Origin: Thaumasiovibrio sp043421945
GTDB taxonomy: Bacteria > Pseudomonadota > Gammaproteobacteria > Enterobacterales > Vibrionaceae
Reading direction: 5' to 3'
NCBI GenBank assembly: GCA_043421945.1
Contig: JBHOGO010000121.1
Coordinates: 1 to 9,330, forward strand
DNA length: 9,330 nucleotides
Under the pieces are notes generated by a model, which saw only the letters and a program-made list of their open reading frames with translations, was not told where the DNA came from and did not search any database. Of the stretch, positions 7,019 to 9,330 are shown piece after piece (within the stretch, counting starts at the first letter, position 1; each line of letters begins with the position of its first letter). Both the position numbers and the translations under genes were made by a program.

Positions 7019-7879
7019 ATGGAATTATTAACACCCAATATTACACTTTTCACCGAAACGTCTTTTGAGCTGGCAGAATGTCCGCGCTGGGACTGGCGTA
7101 GCAAGTCATGGTTTTGGGTCGATATTCCCGCTGGCGCGTTATACCGCTATAAAGATTCAGTGCTAGAAGTACAAACTTGGGAAGAGCCACTCGGCTGTGC
7201 TGCTATGCAAGGTGACCACGGCTTTGTGCTGGCGTTTAAATCTGGCGTTTATGCACTCGCTGAGTTCAATGGTGAACGAGAAATGATTACTCCACTCATC
7301 TCTTCGCATCCAAGAATGCGTTTTAATGACGGCCGTGCTGCACCGGGGAGTCGTTTTGTCGCTGGTACGCGCAATGGTTCTAAAGAAGGCCCACAAGGTC
7401 AGTTCCATCAAGTTGACCATAATGGTGAAATGACCTCACTTCCTTTCTATGCTTGGACCTGTAATGGCCTCGCATTTTCACCTTGTGGAACGCTACTTTA
7501 CTGGGCTGATACAGGAGAAAGCCGTGTGTACAAAGCCAGCTACTGCGTCACCAGCGGTGCAGTCGGTGAAGCTGAATGTTTTGCTGACCTTTCTGATTAT
7601 GATGGTAGACCTGATGGCGCCGCCGTCGATGATAAAGGGGGCTACTGGGTCGCGATGTATGGCGGTAAGCAAGTACTGCGTATTTCTCCGAAAGGCATGG
7701 TTACCCACTCTATTCCTGTTCCAGTGACGAACCCTACCATGGTCGCATTTGGTGGAGAGGAATACCAAGAGATGCTCATCACTTCAGCACCCGATGAACA
7801 ACAGCCGGGTAGAGTGCTGTACATTAATGATATTGGCTGGACAGGGATCAGCGAGCCACTAGCGGATATCGCCAAGTAA
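7019..7879 (+). CDS. SMP-30/gluconolactonase family enzyme
   Basis: The 286-residue protein belongs to the SMP-30/gluconolaconase/LRE family, six-bladed beta-propellers that use a divalent metal to hydrolyse sugar lactones to aldonic or uronic acids. The expected pocket residues are visible: Glu20 in LAECPRWD, Arg101 and Asn103 in RMRFNDGR, Asn149 in TCNGLAFSPCG, and Asp199 in GRPDGAAVDDKGGYW. These match the Glu/Asn/Asp metal ligands of human SMP-30. The propeller motif LLYWADTGESRVY is typical. There is no signal peptide, so it is probably cytoplasmic. The length is normal. It follows the PAAR gene by about 175 bases on the same strand with no clear terminator between, so read-through is possible, though a functional link is not apparent. 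No sugar transporter or dehydrogenase sits beside it, so the substrate (gluconolactone, arabinonolactone or other) cannot be assigned. Confidence 0.88.
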   Translation: MELLTPNITLFTETSFELAECPRWDWRSKSWFWVDIPAGALYRYKDSVLEVQTWEEPLGCAAMQGDHGFVLAFKSGVYALAEFNGEREMITPLISSHPRMRFNDGRAAPGSRFVAGTRNGSKEGPQGQFHQVDHNGEMTSLPFYAWTCNGLAFSPCGTLLYWADTGESRVYKASYCVTSGAVGEAECFADLSDYDGRPDGAAVDDKGGYWVAMYGGKQVLRISPKGMVTHSIPVPVTNPTMVAFGGEEYQEMLITSAPDEQQPGRVLYINDIGWTGISEPLADIAK

Positions 7880-7882
7880 AAT

Positions 7883-7898
7883 TACAAGGCTACAAGGC
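7883..7898. repeat. Two tandem copies of TACAAGGC
   Basis: An exact 8-base duplication directly after the lactonase stop, followed by TA that begins a third partial copy. It looks like a simple replication-slippage product and has no evident function. Confidence 0.5.
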
Positions 7899-7902
7899 TA
7901 AT

Positions 7903-7955
7903 AAGTAAAAGCGATCTGATAGCGAGAGTAAGTAATGATCAGCTCGCTTTTACTT
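7903..7955. terminator. Long hairpin between convergent genes, probably bidirectional
   Basis: AAGTAAAAGCGA (7903-7914) is the exact inverse of TCGCTTTTACTT (7944-7955). CTGAT (7916-7920) pairs with ATCAG (7938-7942) after one mismatch, giving about 17 pairs around a 17-base loop. It begins 23 bases after the lactonase stop. The outer arms supply A-rich and T-rich flanks in either direction, so it can serve the plus-strand lactonase and also the converging minus-strand lipoprotein gene. Confidence 0.65.
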
Positions 7956-7982
7956 TCACCTTCCTTCGCAGGCCCAATTCGT

Positions 7983-8017
7983 AACAGAAACAGAAACAGA
8001 AACAGAAACAGAAACAG
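7983..8017. repeat. ACAGAA hexanucleotide microsatellite
   Basis: The unit ACAGAA is repeated nearly six times without a single mismatch across 35 bases (five full copies from 7984, then ACAG). It lies in the convergent spacer, past the lactonase hairpin and downstream of the minus-strand lipoprotein gene. Perfect short tandem repeats expand and contract by slippage, so the copy number probably varies among strains. Its position in a 3' region rather than in a promoter or gene argues against classic phase variation. Confidence 0.85.
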
Positions 8018-8104
8018 GGATATAAAACCTCTAGACCTAGCCTTTCTACTCTATATAACGCACCCTATGCCTTACTCTGTAAAAATAACCTCATGGAAGG
8101 CACT

Positions 8105-9025
8105 TTACTTTTCTGCGAGAGTTGAAATTTCTATATCAGCAAAACGAATAATATCGACACCAGCATTTAAGTTATCAAGATCCTTAAGCGAACGAACAAT
8201 CCCCCACTTAGGACGTTGAAAATGCTCTTGCTTTGTCCCTACCCACATATCAATCATTGGCTCTTGAATGACGACTAACGGCTCACCGTCGGACACTTGT
8301 TTGATTGAAAACTCCAGCCACCCTCTGTGAGAAAAGAGTGCACGGCACTCAATCTCTAGCCATTGCCCTTTAATGGTGTCCCATGGCAAGCTAGACAGTA
8401 CCGTTCTTTTCCCCGGTACAAAATGGCGAATTTCTAACACATCTTCGCCTTTCCGTTTCGCTCCGGTCATAGTGAGCGTTGGCGTGGCATCATCCCCTCC
8501 CTTGGGCTTCAATTGAAACACGTGCGTAAAGTGCTTAGAGACCTTCATCGGTTGATCGATCTTCATTTTCCAACGGTAAGAAAATGTACTTCCATCAAAT
8601 CCTTTTAATTCATCATCAGAGCCTTTATAGACTTTAAACTCATTTCGCTGCCGCCCTGAGAATTCGCCTTTATTGCCATCCAAATCACGATCAATGCTAA
8701 CCACAAAGTGTGGTCCAACAATGCTATCAGTCCCTTGTGTGATACTGGGTACATCGCGTTGTTCATTTTGGTATAGATCCGGTGATTCAAGCGCTTTTTC
8801 TCCAAGCTGACGACGAATAAGTTCATAGGCAGAGTAGCCATGCTCACCACCATCAGCGTTAACAATCACCCTATTAACCTCTTGTAGACTCGAACGTTCA
8901 GGGATATGCGCAGAATGGTCGGTGTGGGAACAAGCAACTAGAAATAAGCTTCCTAATAAAGTCAGTAGGGAGTAGCTCGCGAATCTAGGTGCAATGCAAA
9001 GATTTCTCTGGTGGTTTACGAACAT
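8105..9025 (-). CDS. Lipoprotein resembling jelly-roll polysaccharide lyases
   Basis: The 306-residue protein begins with a lipoprotein signal (SLLTLLGSLFLVAC, Cys32 as lipidation site, then Ser, pointing to the outer membrane). Residues 105-300 look like a beta-rich concanavalin-type jelly-roll. GRQRNEFKV (124-132) resembles the R-x-R-x-E motif of polysaccharide lyases, and RPKWGIVRS (271-279) resembles the KWGIYRS strand of heparinase- and alginate-lyase-like enzymes. An acidic DRDLDGNKGE segment (112-121) could bind calcium. A polysaccharide-cleaving role at the cell surface is therefore plausible, but I have not matched it to a specific family and catalytic residues cannot be confirmed; a carbohydrate-binding protein is the alternative. 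GGAAG nine bases upstream and an in-frame TAG just before the ATG fix the start. It is divergent from ahpC. Confidence 0.65.
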   Translation of the reverse strand: MFVNHQRNLCIAPRFASYSLLTLLGSLFLVACSHTDHSAHIPERSSLQEVNRVIVNADGGEHGYSAYELIRRQLGEKALESPDLYQNEQRDVPSITQGTDSIVGPHFVVSIDRDLDGNKGEFSGRQRNEFKVYKGSDDELKGFDGSTFSYRWKMKIDQPMKVSKHFTHVFQLKPKGGDDATPTLTMTGAKRKGEDVLEIRHFVPGKRTVLSSLPWDTIKGQWLEIECRALFSHRGWLEFSIKQVSDGEPLVVIQEPMIDMWVGTKQEHFQRPKWGIVRSLKDLDNLNAGVDIIRFADIEISTLAEK

Positions 9026-9137
9026 AGTCTATGGCTTCCAATCCATGGGGAGGTACACACTAAAGTACTGAAAAACCAATGCATTACAAAAGATATGACA
9101 AGAACTGTGCACTTAAAGAAACAACCGAATCACTCAG

Positions 9138-9174
9138 ATAGGTTTTACCTATCGAATCAATAGAAATGCCCCGT
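9138..9174 (+). promoter_or_regulatory. OxyR binding site upstream of ahpC
   Basis: The OxyR tetramer binds four ATAG/CTAT elements spaced by seven bases. Here ATAG-GTTTTAC-CTAT (9138-9152) fits the half-site consensus at every fixed position, including the inner T and A. Seven bases follow, then a third element ATAG at 9160-9163. The fourth element, CCGT at 9171-9174, is poor. The site ends about 85 bases before the ahpC ATG, beside the weak -35 region, as expected for activation by contact with RNA polymerase. OxyR control of ahpC is well established in enterobacteria; applying it here is inference backed by the match. Confidence 0.75.
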
Positions 9175-9200
9175 TTTACTAATTTATGCTGCCGATGCAA

Positions 9201-9206
9201 TATACA
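9201..9206 (+). promoter_or_regulatory. Candidate -10 box of ahpC promoter
   Basis: TATACA sits about 27 bases after the end of the OxyR site and 54 bases before the start codon. No good -35 is seen at 16-18 bases upstream (nearest is a T-rich TTTACT at 9175-9180), which suits a promoter that depends on an activator. Confidence 0.4.
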
Positions 9207-9259
9207 TCCATCGACGCAGGACAGCGTCAAACACTAAAAATTACAGAGAGAGTAAAATT

Positions 9260-9330
9260 ATGATCAACACTCAAATCAAACCATTTAGCGCTACAGCATT
9301 CAAAAACGGCGAGTTCGTTGAAATCACAGA
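9260..9330 (+). CDS. ahpC: Alkyl hydroperoxide reductase subunit C, 5' part
   Basis: Only the first 23 or so codons are in the window; the gene runs off the right edge. The reading begins MINTQIKPFSATAFKNGEF, the familiar N-terminus of bacterial AhpC. AhpC is a cytoplasmic typical two-cysteine peroxiredoxin that reduces hydrogen peroxide and organic hydroperoxides, usually recharged by the flavoprotein AhpF. The peroxidatic and resolving cysteines lie beyond the edge and cannot be checked. GAGAGAG at 9246-9252, seven bases before the ATG, is a good ribosome site. The upstream OxyR site supports the identification. Whether ahpF follows is unknown. Confidence 0.9.
   Translation, partial: MINTQIKPFSATAFKNGEFVEIT

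Noticed and set aside
7983..8017. CRISPR-like array
   Set aside because: The units are six bases with no spacers; it is a simple microsatellite.
7935..8219. Plus-strand frame with an Arg-Asn repeat
   Set aside because: Its start lies in the loop of the terminator hairpin, the repeat is translated microsatellite, and the end overlaps the lipoprotein gene on the other strand. It has no ribosome site.

Overview
The window looks like chromosomal DNA of a marine gammaproteobacterium, most likely a Vibrio or close relative. The reasons are the AhpC N-terminus beginning at 9260, a moderately AT-rich composition with AT-rich spacers, and a gene set (DUF1415, MATE exporter, lone PAAR protein, SMP-30 lactonase) common in that group. 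The genus is an inference from recognised protein families, because no search could be run. No rRNA, tRNA, insertion sequence, integrase or CRISPR array was found.

Layout, left to right. (1) 1-312 is non-coding, with a near-perfect palindrome at 220-240 and a possible 8-codon leader. A DUF1415 protein follows at 322-873. (2) A weak hairpin and a doubtful small antisense membrane ORF precede a 454-residue MATE-family efflux transporter (1325-2689). (3) About 530 bases of AT-rich convergent spacer follow, with a hairpin at each end. (4) Two genes on the minus strand form a tight operon with an ATGA overlap: a DUF1800 outer-membrane lipoprotein, then a DUF1501 protein with a twin-arginine signal. 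The operon has a recognisable sigma-70-type promoter and a strong intrinsic terminator. (5) Divergent from it are a stand-alone PAAR-repeat protein (type VI secretion spike tip) and an SMP-30/gluconolactonase-type beta-propeller enzyme. (6) The lactonase converges, across a long hairpin and a hexanucleotide microsatellite, on a minus-strand lipoprotein that resembles jelly-roll polysaccharide lyases. (7) The right edge holds the start of ahpC, preceded by a very good OxyR site.

How the genes may work together. The DUF1800/DUF1501 pair is the clearest functional unit: an anchored lipoprotein and a folded, Tat-exported alkaline-phosphatase-like protein made in coupled translation, so they probably act together in the envelope. 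The function of that pair is unknown to me. The lactonase and the lyase-like lipoprotein could both handle uronate or sugar-acid substrates, but they lie on opposite strands and nothing shows co-regulation. ahpC belongs to the peroxide-stress response. DUF1415, MATE and PAAR appear to be independent units.

The most interesting points are the envelope pair with a repeated 10-mer over its promoter, the lone PAAR gene, the lyase-like lipoprotein, and the microsatellite. I do not see a clearly new multi-gene defence or mobile system.
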